Below, one piece after another: positions 34,706 to 45,223 of a stretch of 64,000 nt of DNA. This stretch comes from Guyanagaster necrorhizus. Its lineage: Eukaryota; Basidiomycota; Agaricomycetes; Agaricales; Physalacriaceae. Every line of letters begins with the position of its first letter. Within the stretch, counting starts at the first letter, position 1. The position numbers and the translations under genes are program-made. Below the pieces are notes generated by a model. The model had not been told where the DNA came from and did not search any database. It was given only the letters and a program-made list of their open reading frames with translations. The stretch is from contig NW_025064888.1 of the NCBI RefSeq assembly GCF_019112545.1, forward strand, positions 579,383 to 643,382, read 5' to 3'.

Positions 34706-35579
34706 TTAAGCGGATACGACCTCTGGGGGCAAAGTATAGTCGGCATAATGGGCAAAGTCGACGTTGGGGAGGCGGATGGGGGGCGGAGAGGGTGAGGGGA
34801 GGGGGTGTGGGTAGGTTGTTGGTGAGGGCGAGGGATAGGTAGAAGAGGTTGATGAGGACGAGTAGATAGACACTGGGTGGGAATTAGAATAAGATTTATG
34901 GATAAGGTGGTGTGCACCTACGCGAATCATCCCATTCCTGCGAAGCGCGACGAGGCAAGAGCTGAGGGCTCCTACTGTGCTCCTTCTTTGGGGAGAGAGG
35001 TTTCTTCTGAGGAGCCTGAGCAGCAGCGGCTTTGCGGGCCTTGTTGCCGGCTCTAAGCTCGTCGAAGCGTAGGGGCCTGGGACGGAGGTGGGTGCGCTCG
35101 TAGAGGCCGCATTTATTGCATACAATCTTGCCAGGGTTGAGGGTGGAGCGGCGCCAGGAGGGGGGCTCTGTGGTATGGCAGTTGAAGCAGCGGCGGCGGA
35201 GGTATTGGGTTTCTTTGGAGGCGGCGTCATCAGTGTGTTGGACAGGGAGGCCGGTGTGGGGGGAGAGGGTATAGGAGGGCGGTGGCGGGGACGGGAAGGG
35301 CTGGTAGAATTGTTGGTGGTGGTGCGGGTGGTGGTGGTGGTGCATTGGGGGGAGGGTGATAGGCTCGGCAGGGTAGTCGGCACGCACGTACGGGAATGTG
35401 GCGCGGCGAACAACGGCGGGGTGGTGGTCGTCATACAGCTCCTGGAGAAGAGAGCCGCCACCGGGAGCCTCGTATGGTTGGTGGGAGGGATAGGATGAGA
35501 AGAAAGGGTCCTCCCTAGGTGAGGGTGTGCGGGGAGCAGCAGACGCGTACGAGGGAAAGACAAGCTGTTGCGAATCCAT
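34706..35579 (-). CDS. GATA-type zinc finger transcription factor
   Basis: The ATG at 35579 starts 'MDSQQLVFPSYASAAPRTPS'. A His-rich tract (HHHHHPHHHQQ, about residue 80) and Pro-rich linker lead to one GATA finger at about 130-160: 'CFNCHTTEPPSWRRSTL' then 'NPGKIVCNKCGLYERTHLRP', followed by 'RPLRFDELRAGNKARK', a basic tail. The finger spacing is C-x2-C-x19-C-x2-C. An intron (about 34867-34913) joins 'ASQEWDDS' to a Ser/Thr/Pro-rich C-terminus ending 'NVDFAHYADYTLPPEVVSA'. GATA factors bind (A/T)GATA(A/G) and control nitrogen, light or iron responses in fungi. The subfamily cannot be decided here. It is head to head with the DSC2-like gene over 240 bp. Confidence 0.85.
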
Positions 35580-35819
35580 GACACAAGTTGGATGTAGCCC
35601 ATTCCAATTGCCGCTTTTCTATCCCTCGACTCTCAGCAAAAGGGTCCCATCCAAATGGGGTTACCACATCGGGTCGATCTCAGATCCTGTACCGTAACTT
35701 CGGGTCTCAGCCCCCCGGAACACCGCCAGCGTGCAACACAGGCGCTTGCCGAACAACGTTCCCATCGCAGGAACACAAATAGAAACAAATACGGCGTACG
35801 TAAACCGACTCGGACAGCC

Positions 35820-36593
35820 ATGTCCCTCCAATTTGCTCCCGTCACTAAATCCCTCCTCGTCTTCCTCAGTGCGAGCACTTTGTTCGTCTCCCTCTTCGAT
35901 ATCGGCCCGTCGCTTGCCCTCCCACCGACCCTTGCGCAACCCTATCGCGCTTTCACTCATGCCGTCTTCCTCCCCGACTCGCCCTCCCTGCTCCTCGCCC
36001 TCTTGCTCCTAGTCCAGACCGCTCCGACGCTCGAGAGGAGGTTGTCGTCGCGTCATCTCGCCGCGCTGCTCTTCATCATCGCGCCCCTTGGGCCTGTCGC
36101 GTTGACCGCCGCGTGTGTGTACACCCATGCCGTGCTGGTGCCCCCGTCGTACACCTACTCGGTCGGGTTCGTGACGCTCACGCCACATGCCGCGACGTGG
36201 GTCCTCCTCGCCCTCCTCGCCCTCCTCACCTCACCCGTACTTGCCGTCCTGGGCGTCCTGGCAGCCGTCGTGTACCGGTCCCCTCTCTTGCCCCTCCCGA
36301 TAAAGCGCTTCCGCCCCCCGCTCCCATTCGTTCCCGATACTCCCACTGTGCCGAGGTCCAGGCGCGCGTTTCCCAGCCCGGTGTCTGCCACCGCCGCTCC
36401 TTCTGCCAGTTCCATGCGCGAGTGGGTGACCCAGCTCACGCCGGCGACTCCAGGCGTACGTGCACCGCCAGAGGAGGAGATTGTCCAGGTGACGAATATG
36501 TTTCCGGATTTGTCTAGAGAGGCCGTCGTGGGTGCTCTTCAGCGCAGCCCCAATGTTACCGCAGCCGTCGATACATTGCTTAGTAGTAGTTAA
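35820..36593 (+). CDS. Dsc E3 ligase subunit 2-like / UBAC2-like membrane protein
   Basis: A single-exon frame of 257 residues from the ATG at 35820 ('MSLQFAPVTKSLLVFLSAST'). The N-terminal two thirds has several hydrophobic helices in a rhomboid-like arrangement ('LLVFLSASTLFVSLF', 'LLLALLLLVQTAPTLE', 'LAALLFIIAPLGPVALTA', 'ATWVLLALLALLTSPVLAVL'). The C-terminus is a CUE/UBA-type ubiquitin-binding helix bundle: 'EEEIVQVTNMFPDLSREAV' then 'VGALQRSPNVTAAVDTLL'. This layout matches Dsc2/UBAC2, which helps position a Golgi or ER ubiquitin ligase (SREBP cleavage or membrane protein degradation). The frame is open upstream to an ATG at 35655, but the extra 55 residues do not look conserved, so the later start is preferred. 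Confidence 0.75.
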   Translation: MSLQFAPVTKSLLVFLSASTLFVSLFDIGPSLALPPTLAQPYRAFTHAVFLPDSPSLLLALLLLVQTAPTLERRLSSRHLAALLFIIAPLGPVALTAACVYTHAVLVPPSYTYSVGFVTLTPHAATWVLLALLALLTSPVLAVLGVLAAVVYRSPLLPLPIKRFRPPLPFVPDTPTVPRSRRAFPSPVSATAAPSASSMREWVTQLTPATPGVRAPPEEEIVQVTNMFPDLSREAVVGALQRSPNVTAAVDTLLSSS

Positions 36594-36605
36594 TACATTG
36601 GTTTA

Positions 36606-37302
36606 TTAGCGTGAATGACGACTCTTCAAGCTATCCAACAATGCTTCCACGTCTTTTGCTGCACTTTTTCTTTTGCGTTTCTCCTTTTTCCGCTTTCGTC
36701 TCTCTTCCCTGGTCTCTCCTTCATGTTTTCTCTTCTTTTTCCGCCTCTGCTCAATGATAAACTCCCTCATCGGGTCCTCTGGATCGATATCCTTGCCCAG
36801 ATCCTCTTCCTCCTCCTCTTCCTCTCCCTCATCATCCACAATATCCTGCGGCCTGGCATTAAACTGCTCCCCCTCGACCTCCCTCCACTCGCCATCCTCC
36901 CCCTTCTCCTTCGGCTGCTTATAATCCCTGACATGATCCACCCTAAGCGTCTTCCCCAGGACCTTGGCTCCGTTCAGGTTATCCACAGCCAGCACCGTCG
37001 ACCGCTGGTCCTCATACATGAGGAACCCAAACCCCCGCTGCTTCCCCGTCGCCTTGTCCCGCGGCAAATGCACGTTTGCCACCTCGCCGTACTGCGAAAA
37101 GATGGTGATCACGTCCCCTTCGGTCAGCTCGTAGTTGAGCCCCCCGACATAGATGTATGCAGAATCTTTGTACGTGTCGTGCCATGAGCCTGATACGCCC
37201 AGACGGAGCTCGGCTTCGTTGATGGCATTGATTTCACGGACGACGCTGCGAGTAGATTAGCATAGACGAAATGAAACAATAATAATAATCGACCTACTTC
37301 AT
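36606..37302 (-). CDS. IST3: RNA-binding protein RBMX2 / Ist3 (Snu17)
   Basis: The start is supported by family sequence. Joining a 5-nt first exon (ATGAA, 37302-37298) to the exon beginning near 37250 gives 'MNVVREINAINEAELRLGVS', which matches RBMX2/Ist3 N-termini. Next is 'GSWHDTYKDSAYIYVGGLNY', the first RNP motif, and one RRM with 'QRGFGFLMYEDQRSTVLAVD' and 'NLNGAKVLGKTLRVDHVRDY'. A long acidic and then Lys/Arg-rich tail follows. In yeast, Ist3 forms the RES complex with Bud13 and Pml1 within the U2 snRNP and helps splicing and nuclear pre-mRNA retention. The gene is head to head with eIF3d and its stop is 13 bp from that of the DSC2-like gene. Confidence 0.9.
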
Positions 37303-37380
37303 GGATGATGATGGTCCAAGTCAATCGAGCAAAACCTTCCCACGCTCCCATTCTTTTTTTTTTTTTGGCTTCTTACCACA
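37303..37380. promoter_or_regulatory. Bidirectional promoter of IST3 and eIF3d, with a poly(dT) tract
   Basis: Only 78 bp separate the start codons. A run of 13 T at 37354-37366 lies just upstream of the eIF3d ATG; such tracts exclude nucleosomes at fungal promoters and are common at highly expressed genes. Confidence 0.55.
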
Positions 37381-39070
37381 ATGAGCATACCAAAATTCAC
37401 GCTCCCCCCCATTTACGACACGCCGGAGTCCCCCTGGGGCCCGCCCCCGCTGTCCTCCCTTCCCTCGTCGCTCACCGACGTCCCTTACGCGCCCTACTCC
37501 AAGTCTGACAAACTCGGGCGGTTCGCCGACTGGAACGCCTCGTCGCCTGTGCAGACGGCGCCGCAGCCCCAGGCGAAGCGCGCGCAGGCCTACGGGAGCG
37601 GGACCGCCAGTGCGTTTGCGTATTTCCATGCGGACGACGAGGCGAGTTTCTCGTTGGTGGACAATACGGCGGGGAAGAGTGGGGGCGTTGTTGGGCGGGG
37701 ACGGGGGGCGGCGAGGGGCGGCGCTGGGAGGGGTGGGGGCAGGGGCGGAGCGGGAAGAGGAGGAGGAGGGCAGGTGCAGCAGGGCGGCGGGAGGGGCGGT
37801 GGCGGGAGGAGGAACTGGAGGGATTGGGAGAAGAATAATCGGGCAAGGGAGAGTAGTGTTTTGATTAGCCCGAATTGGGAGTTGAAAGAGGAGATTGAGT
37901 TTCATAGGCTTGCAAAGTTGAGGTTGGATGTTGATGAGCCTGAGGATATGTATGACTGTTCTTTTTTGTTTTCCTTCTCTTTTTTTCTAATTTCTTTCCA
38001 GTTCTTCATACGGCCGTCTATACGCCTATGACAAAACCTACGACCGGATAACGACCAAAACGGAACGGCCCCTCCAGATCCTCGACAGGCTGAAATACAA
38101 CCCCACCACGTCCGACGACCCCGTGATCCAATCCCTGCGCGCGAACCAGCCCCCCAACACTGTGCGGATCTACACCACAGACACGATCCTCTCCGTGCTC
38201 ATGTGCGCCACTCGGTCCGTCTACCCCTGGGACATCGTCATCTTGCGCACCCCCGACGCCCTCTTCCTCGATAAACGCGATGGGGGCCCCTTTGACACCG
38301 TCACCGTCAACGAGAATGCCACGGACCCCCCCTCGGCCGACTCCCAGCCCTCCATCAACACCCCGATCAACTTGAGTCTCGAGGCGACGTTTATAAACCA
38401 GAATTTCGGCTTCCAGAGCGTGGACGAGAGGAAACACGTGGATCTGGGCCACCCGAATCCATTTCATCCCCCGGAGGAGGGCGAGCCGCTCGCGTCGTGT
38501 GGGTATAGGTACAGGGAGTTTGATTTGGGGATCACGGACGAGGAGGATGTGAAGATCGTGGTGCGGACAGAGGTGGATGCGGTCCTGCCTGGAGGCGGGT
38601 ACGCGACGATTCGCGCGCTGAATGAGTACGAGCCGAAAGCGTGTGGCGCCCCGGATTGGAGGAGCAAGCTCGACAGCCAGCGCGGGGCCGTCGTGGCGAC
38701 CGAGATGAAAAACAACAGTGCCAAGCTCGCTCGGTGGGCTGTCCAGGCGCTCCTTGCTGGTGCGGAGAGCATGAAGGTAGGGTATGTGAGTCGGGTGAGT
38801 CCGAGGGATAATACCCGCCATGTCGTGTTGAGTACGGCGAGTATGAGGCCGGGGGAGTTTGCGGGCCAGTTGAATGTCGGCGTGAGGAATGGGTGGGGGG
38901 TCGTAAGGTGTGTGGCGGATGTGTGTTTGGCGTTGCCGGAGGGGAAGTATGTCCTTGTGAGGGATCCGAATAGGCCCGTTGTTAGGTTGTATGCGGTGCC
39001 CATGGGGACCTTTGTGGCAGAGGAGCAGGAGGCGCAGGACGAGCAGGAGGATGCGACAGAGGATGCGTAA
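37381..39070 (+). CDS. Translation initiation factor eIF3 subunit D
   Basis: Two exons, with one intron at about 37949-38000. The N-terminus 'MSIPKFTLPPIYDTPESPWG', 'PPPLSSLPSSLTDVPYAPYS' and 'KSDKLGRFADWN' is characteristic of eIF3d. A Gly/Arg-rich RGG block follows (about residues 100-145), then 'RESSVLISPNWELKEEIEFH', 'YGRLYAYDKTYDRITTKTER' and 'PNTVRIYTTDTILSVLMCAT'. The cap-binding core continues with 'YRYREFDLGITDEEDVKIVV', 'TEVDAV', 'LNEYEPKACGAPDWRSKLDS', 'QRGAVVATEMKNNSAKLARW', and the end has an acidic tail. eIF3d bridges eIF3 to the 40S and can bind mRNA caps. About 545 residues, normal size. Confidence 0.95.
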
Positions 39071-39445
39071 GATTCACGACGTGCTAGCTTCAAAAATGTG
39101 ATTTTCTTGTGTGTATACGGGTCCTTTCCCCAGCTTTTCTGATTCGAATGGTGGGGCTCATATTCCATCAGGCTCGCTTATGTAGTGCCCGACTCTTGAT
39201 TTTATGACCCAAGTGCTTCGTGAGAGATCGAGAGCACTTGCAGATCTCGCAATCTTTCTTCTGATTCGAACTTCGTATTTTTTTTTTCCAGCGCGTTATG
39301 TATGCTAGTGCCTGATATTCCTTACTTTCTGCCTAAAAATCAGAGTTTTTTTTCCTTTTGTCTGCGACTCTTCGTGAGATCTACACTTCCCGCACGGGTC
39401 CCTTTCCCCCCAATTCAGCGGGAGCCTCCTACGCAAAGTCTTTCT

Positions 39446-39612
39446 GGCCCGTGGAAGATCAGAAATTCGCATCTCGGTACCGCTGACTATTGGTCCCGCC
39501 CTTTTCTTGATAAATTTCGCGCACCTGATTGAATTTCACTACGCGGCCCGCCAAGATCAGAAAATTCGCGACTGGGTTCGGTGCCGCAGGCTATTTCCCT
39601 AGCCGGCGGGCC
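39446..39612. repeat. Imperfect direct repeat pair
   Basis: GGCCCG followed by AAGATCAGAAA(A)TTCGC occurs at 39446 and 39545 (offset 99 bp). Downstream sequences are also related but diverged ('ggtaccgctgactattggtccc' versus 'ggtgccgcaggctatttcccta'). Two copies only. Confidence 0.6.
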
Positions 39613-42193
39613 CGACTCCGATTTTATTTTATTTTTGTTTTTGACCGTGACGGTGCACATGTCCCGACGTGGAGTCCGCGTCTTGTATGTATGTATGGGC
39701 GGACGGACGGACAGATGGGGTGCGGTAAAGGCGCGTCACACTTTTACGTAGTGCGCCGCTCCGAGTCGTAAATTCAATTCAAGTTGAAGGCGATTCCGAA
39801 TTTGACTGGCGATCTACCTATGTACTTCATCGTCTAGGCTCTCAATCAAAAAAGTACGTATGTACCAACTTTGAAAGCGCCCGAACAAAAATTATCTCCG
39901 AGTCCGTTTATCCAGCCAGCCAGGAAGCTTTCTGATAATCATCATCAGCGTTTGAGGGTGGTGATAACTTTAGTTCCTGCGAGCCCAAAATCGAAGTGCT
40001 AGTGAGTACGTGTTTGAGGGGGAGGGAGGATTTACTCTTTTACTTTGCCTTCAAGATGAAACTTGATGCTAGAATTGTGTGTGTGTGTGGGAATGAGCTA
40101 GGGGACTCCGAGGTCTGCTTTGAATTCCAAGTCATAGCCACATGAATACCGGGGTAGGCTCTTTCAATACGCATTCACCTTTACTTCCCTGAGAATCCCG
40201 ACGAGCCCGTGATGGAATCAACTTGGGTGCACTGCCCAAGAGGCGATAAGCGCGCGGGAGCTGTGAGTTACCTTTACACATCCCGAGGTGCTGTCCCAAA
40301 TCATCCGGGTCCCCACCTGGTTCGTATATTCAGTACTCAGTACGAGCTGGTAAATTTAGACTTGTGGGGTCAAACATCGAAAACTGTTCGATCTATCGAC
40401 GTTGCCGGGGTTGAAACAGATACGGGGAGAAGACGTTCATTAATGAGCACAGGTGCAGAAGAAGCCTGCCAGATGGATTCTCGTGCCACAAAGCGGTGCT
40501 TGGACGTGCTTCCTTCGATCCGGAGGAGAGAGGAGGGGGGACGACGATGCGAAATCAAGGACATAGCAAAAACTGATGTCTCCGGGTTTCGCTCCGCCTC
40601 TCCGGTCCAAACCAACTGATAATATAAACTCACTCCAGGAGCTCATTCAGCTGGCACTGGTGAAACAGATTGCACGAGGGAAATCCCGACGCGCATGTTT
40701 TTCATTATAGTTCGTGTGGGACGGGACCAGTCAGTGGCTAGCCTCGGAAAAAGAAGATCATGATACCCAGCCAACGAGATGAACGTTGGACGTTGTTCGC
40801 CTGCCGAGGCGATCTTAGTTGCCGACGATTCGAGAGTTGATCGACTGGGAAGCTGTGCCGAGTGAAACGAACAGATTTATCAAGAGCAATGGATTTGGGT
40901 CTTCAGAAATCGACGGAGATGTCGTAGGTGTAAGGGATGATTGTGTCAGGTTATACGCGACTCCCTTACGGTCGACAATCCCGTGCCATGAAGGTGTCGA
41001 TCCTGAAGTGCCTCGAGGCTAGGATCGTTGCTTCGTGTACATGATTCCAAGATCGAGTTCGCCCAGGATTAGAGATGGATACTCAGCTGGAGAAGCAAAA
41101 GCGCGAATTCCGAAAAAGCCTCCCTTCTCTTCCCTTTCCGGTGTACGTTACGCACCAATAATTCAAGGCACATGTGTATTGAATGGAATGTCTGTGTACC
41201 TGTATGACCCCGGGAAATGGATTTGAGGCAGACTGCATTTATTATACATCAAAACAGGACAACCATAGCAACGAAGTGGTTCGAATTCTAGATGGAAGGA
41301 ACACTACTTGCGATGTTTTGTTTCAGCGCGTGCGAGGAAACGGAGGTTGAACGTGATACGATACTTCCCGGTTGTGGATCCACCTTGACCGGTTGGTACC
41401 TGTTCAATTTCGGGATCGCAGCGTGAAATTGGACATTGGATGGTCGGGCTCGGGGAGGGTGCCTTGGCCTTGTGGTATCCAAGGGCAGTGGCGTCGTTGT
41501 TGTCGTTCCTTTAATAAGAAATTGCCATAGCCAATATGGACAGTCACTATGCAGGGTTTTAATTCGAACTTGTGGAATTCAAATGGCCCGATGCACCTGA
41601 CGGGAACTGGTGAGGTTTGTTGCCATAACCACCGTGAGAATGTCGATATGGTGCTATTCCTGAGGCGCGCATGATGACCGTAGGCGCATTGGAAGGAGGG
41701 ATGGGGAAAGGGAGTATTTCGTACCGTGCAGTGCATTTGTTGATGGTTGATGGTATGCCGAGAACGTAAGCCGGGGGTTTCATTGGGTCTAGGTCGGTAG
41801 ATCATGAGAAATCGGTACCGTTTGAAGTAGTTTGGTAGACTGACTTGGGACGAGGCCGGAGAACTATCGGAGAACTGGAAATTATAAATTTGAGCTTGAC
41901 GCCCCTCGTGCTACTGAACCGTATTCCTGAGAGTAGGCAGGTATACACAGACTGACACTGGAAAGCTGCGTTGATTTTCGATCGTAGTAGGGGCGGTCGC
42001 TCGAACGTCCGTTACGATCATGATCGTGCCACCAAGGATGTCTGTTTAAATGAAAGCCTTTGATCAAGTCCGGATTTATCAGCGTCCGATTGTTTGGGCC
42101 TGTCGGACGGGCATGAGAAACTCGAAGTCAAAATGCGATCGATGAAACGGGGTAGGGGAAGAAAGGATACGAAGAAGCAGCGCAGGAGAAGAA

Positions 42194-42228
42194 GGGAGGG
42201 GGGGGGGTAACGGGGGTCCGGGACGGGG
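42194..42228. promoter_or_regulatory. G-quadruplex motif; CT-rich promoter-like element on the minus strand
   Basis: On the plus strand five G-runs lie within 35 bp: GGG, G10, GGGGG, GGG and GGGG. Read on the minus strand this becomes a C-rich run followed by about 60 bp of CT-rich sequence, which resembles the pyrimidine-rich core promoter of fungal genes. No convincing downstream gene was identified on that strand. Confidence 0.4.
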
Positions 42229-43514
42229 ATAGCTATCGAGACATTTGATAGGTGATTGACAAAGGCGTGCCAGTGTATGCCGACGCGTTGGGTCTTCTAT
42301 AGCTATTAGCATACAAATGGGGAGCGCTCTTTGAATGGAGGAGACTGTGAGGGACTGTCAGTCATATGTTTGTTATTCCCCATTTACATTGTCGAATATG
42401 TCGTCTGGGTCTGGACCGGTGCTAATTAGAGGCGGAGACAGTACGAGGTCGAGGTACCCAAAGAATTCCCATGGGATTTTGTTGAAAAACCGTACTGCGA
42501 GGACCAGGGAGAAGTGAAACGCGAGCTGACGGAGAAGAGATAGTGTGTGGGCTAGGAGTGGAGGTGAACTGTAACTGTAACTGTATGAAAGGAATCAGCT
42601 ATCAAAGAAGCCAGGTCAGCTTGAGTTTAGTCCTAGAGAGATAGAACGGGACCGTAGCCGTACATATATTATTACCGTGAGTGCAAATGATAAGGCACAC
42701 ACTTCCCATGGATGTGTATGTGTGTATGTTCGGGATGTTCCAGAAGACTCAGCAAGGTTCAAAGTTCCGTCCATACAAATACCATCCGAGGCGCAGAGCC
42801 ACACTGCAGGGGGATAAGCATCTGTTAACTTTGAGCACTGCTCGAAATTTTGCGTGTTCTGGCCCTGACGAAGGACGCCCATCCCATAAAACTTGACAGT
42901 TGAAACGGGAATAGAACTGGGACCCAAGGTGAACTGTCTGACCGTTTCCCGGGCCTGGCAGAAATAACGGGCTTCTATCGCCTGTCCACGCGTACGTGAA
43001 TCGCACGAGCATAGCATGAGAAAATGCAGCGCGCTAAAGAAAGGCAGGTCGGTGCATTTCTACTGTGAAATACCGCTGGGAGGGTTAGCATATGTGCTCC
43101 AGGGATTGGGAAATTTATAGTAAATGGACTTTGAACAGGGGGATTCGGAGGCTGCGGATGACACACGTCATGTAGTAAGAGGTTTGCCTATGTTTGTCCG
43201 CGCCACACGCACCGCGCCCAAAGAAAGGGTCAAAGGAAACTCGTGTTTCGAATTTGGCTGAACGTCGACCACCGTCTACCGACTACTACCCGACTGCTCG
43301 CCTAAGAGGGGAGGGCCCACGCCGTTGCTAAAGGTGCGAAATATACCTTCGGGCGTTGTAGATTGTTATTGAAACGCATAGAGAAGCTCAAACCGCGATA
43401 GGTTACGGCACGCCTCAGCGGCCCTCGCCCACTCTTTTTTCTCCTTCCCCTGATACCCTTATCTTCAGTTCTTCACTACATTGCTCTTTCTTTTAATACG
43501 TTTGTTGCATTGAA

Positions 43515-45223
43515 ATGCATTCTCAGTGAGGCGGGCTCGTGGTGGGTGCGGAAAATCATCGGACTAACTTTCAGTCTAAACAGGGAAGCGATCATTCACG
43601 CGCCACACCGACGGCGGGACGATAGCTGCGTGGATCCCAACCCAGCTAATACCATCACAGACCGCCTTAATACACTTCTCAATTCTTCTGGAGCTGGTTA
43701 TATTCTGCCGCTTTGCGCAGGGGCAGAGTACTTGATAGAATCTCCGATTCTTTTCGCTGCCCCCCAACAGGAGATAAGCACGGTTGGGTACCCTACTGGA
43801 GACGAGCGCGCCACACTTATTGTCAATGGACCGGTCTACAATGGAACGGGACACACGACCGCTATAGATGGTACCTGTGCGAATTGTACAGGTATTAAGA
43901 TCAGGAACATTCAGGTATGTCGTCTGTTTGATTTCAGAAATCATGTTATAATTATTTCGAAGATCAATGGTACTCGTCTCGGAGCAAGCCCGACTACCGG
44001 AGGGGCCAATATTGAGATGGGTGGACCTAATACAGATCAAGTCATCGAATATGTCCGGTCGTTTGACCCTCGAAGCTGGTCATGTCTTCATGTAGCGGAG
44101 GGCGGCTTGGAATGCAAGAACGCTACCGTGAGTCTAATATCTGCTGATACGACGGTCGGCCGGCACCTCATGCGAAGGCCCAGGTTCAAAATAATGACAT
44201 TGGTCCGTGCGGGAGCGATACCTATCAACAATGGGCGGATGGTATCAGTGTAGCTTGCGCCAGCAGTGTCGTCCGTAATAACATGGTGATGGGTCCCACG
44301 GACGGTGGGATTGTTCTCTTCGGTGCGCCTGGCACGCAGGTGTACAACAATACCATTTGGGTTGTGGACGTGAGTTATTTCTACAGAAAGAAACGAGCCT
44401 TGCAACTAATTGCTTATGTCTGACAGCAAATACTTCTCGGGGGCATTAACATGGTGGACTACCTTCCTTGGTATGGAAACTATGCTGGGACAGTCGTTCA
44501 TAATAATACAATGATCGGCGGTTTCGCTACGGGCGAAGGTAATGCAACTAAAGGCACGAATGTGGATGATGCTATCATGAAGTGGGTTATTCACGCATCT
44601 ATATTTGCATTAGGTGTTGACGGCTTTCTATTAGGATCGGTGTAGCTATCGGACCTCGTACTTGGTTTGGACCCGAGTATGGCACCAATCTCAGTCATTC
44701 GGGGACGGTCTACGACAACAGCTTCTCGGGAGCGTTCAGCTATGCCATCGCCGTCACATCAGCCACCAATTTCACAGTTCAGAGCAACTCCTTGTTCGGA
44801 AATACGTCCTTCATTGGTGCTGTTGGGCCGAACTGCAGTATCACCGACGTCGACATTCCGACTCCCGCCGCGTTCGTGATAGACAGGAACCTCACCTCAG
44901 GCATGACTCTTCAGTCCGATTTCACGAACATTACCAACGGGGACTCTATTACCTGCGTAGCTCCTCCAGCTGGCGGTGACTTTTGGCCCTATGGTGGAAA
45001 CCCGGCAAGCGGCTCGGGTTCGTCGGGTGGCAGTGGCAGTGGCAGCAGTGGTGGTGGCGGGATGTCTGCAGGAGCCAAGGCGGGTATCGCAATTGGCGTG
45101 ATAGTCGGCGTCATCGCCCTCGGCCTGGCGGCTTGGCTCACTCGCAAGTGGGCCATCAATCGTTCCGAGTCGAAAAAATTGTACTACTCGACGCGCCAGT
45201 CGCGCTTTTTGAAGCATTCCTAA
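43515..45223 (+). CDS. Pectin-lyase-fold (right-handed beta-helix) glycoprotein with C-terminal membrane anchor
   Basis: Exons join into about 470 residues. The mature part begins 'RRRDDSCVDPNPANTITDRL' and continues with 'GAGYILPLCAGAEYLIESPI' and repeated short strands: 'CANCTGIKIRNIQ', 'SSVVRNNMVMGPTDGGIVL', 'TQVYNNTIWV', 'YAGTVVHNNTMIGG', 'GTVYDNSFSG' and 'FTVQSNSLFG'. This periodic N/S-rich pattern is typical of parallel beta-helix (pectin-lyase-fold) carbohydrate-active proteins. Several N-x-S/T sequons suggest N-glycosylation. Near the C-terminus a Gly/Ser linker precedes one membrane helix ('AKAGIAIGVIVGVIALGLAA') and a basic cytosolic tail. The 5' end is unclear: the ATG at 43515 gives a short first exon, and no normal signal peptide was seen. 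Catalytic residues were not identified. Confidence 0.7.

Larger units (their letters stand above)
39071..43514. other. Gene-poor region between eIF3d and the beta-helix gene
   Basis: About 4.4 kb with no recognised gene. It contains an imperfect direct repeat pair (39446/39545), a (GT)n microsatellite near 40077-40090, a GGAC microsatellite near 39699, and a G-quadruplex/CT-rich element at 42194-42228. Minus-strand frames at about 41560-41780 and 42980-43166 read in a protein-like way (Pro/Ser/His/Gly-rich), but no complete spliced model could be built. Confidence 0.5.

Noticed and set aside
35088..35498. Gly/Val-rich ORF antisense to the GATA gene
   Set aside because: Shadow of the Pro/His-rich coding strand; the sense frame has a clear zinc finger.
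36113..36517. 134-codon ORF overlapping the DSC2-like gene
   Set aside because: Alternative frame of a well-supported membrane protein, Arg/Pro-rich as expected for a frame shadow.
40209..40619. 136-codon ORF in the 39-43 kb gap
   Set aside because: No recognisable domain and no continuation through splice sites; treated as chance.
41404..43017. Minus-strand ORFs that read in a protein-like way
   Set aside because: I could not join them into one frame with a start, canonical introns and a conserved product, so they are mentioned only in the intergenic entry.
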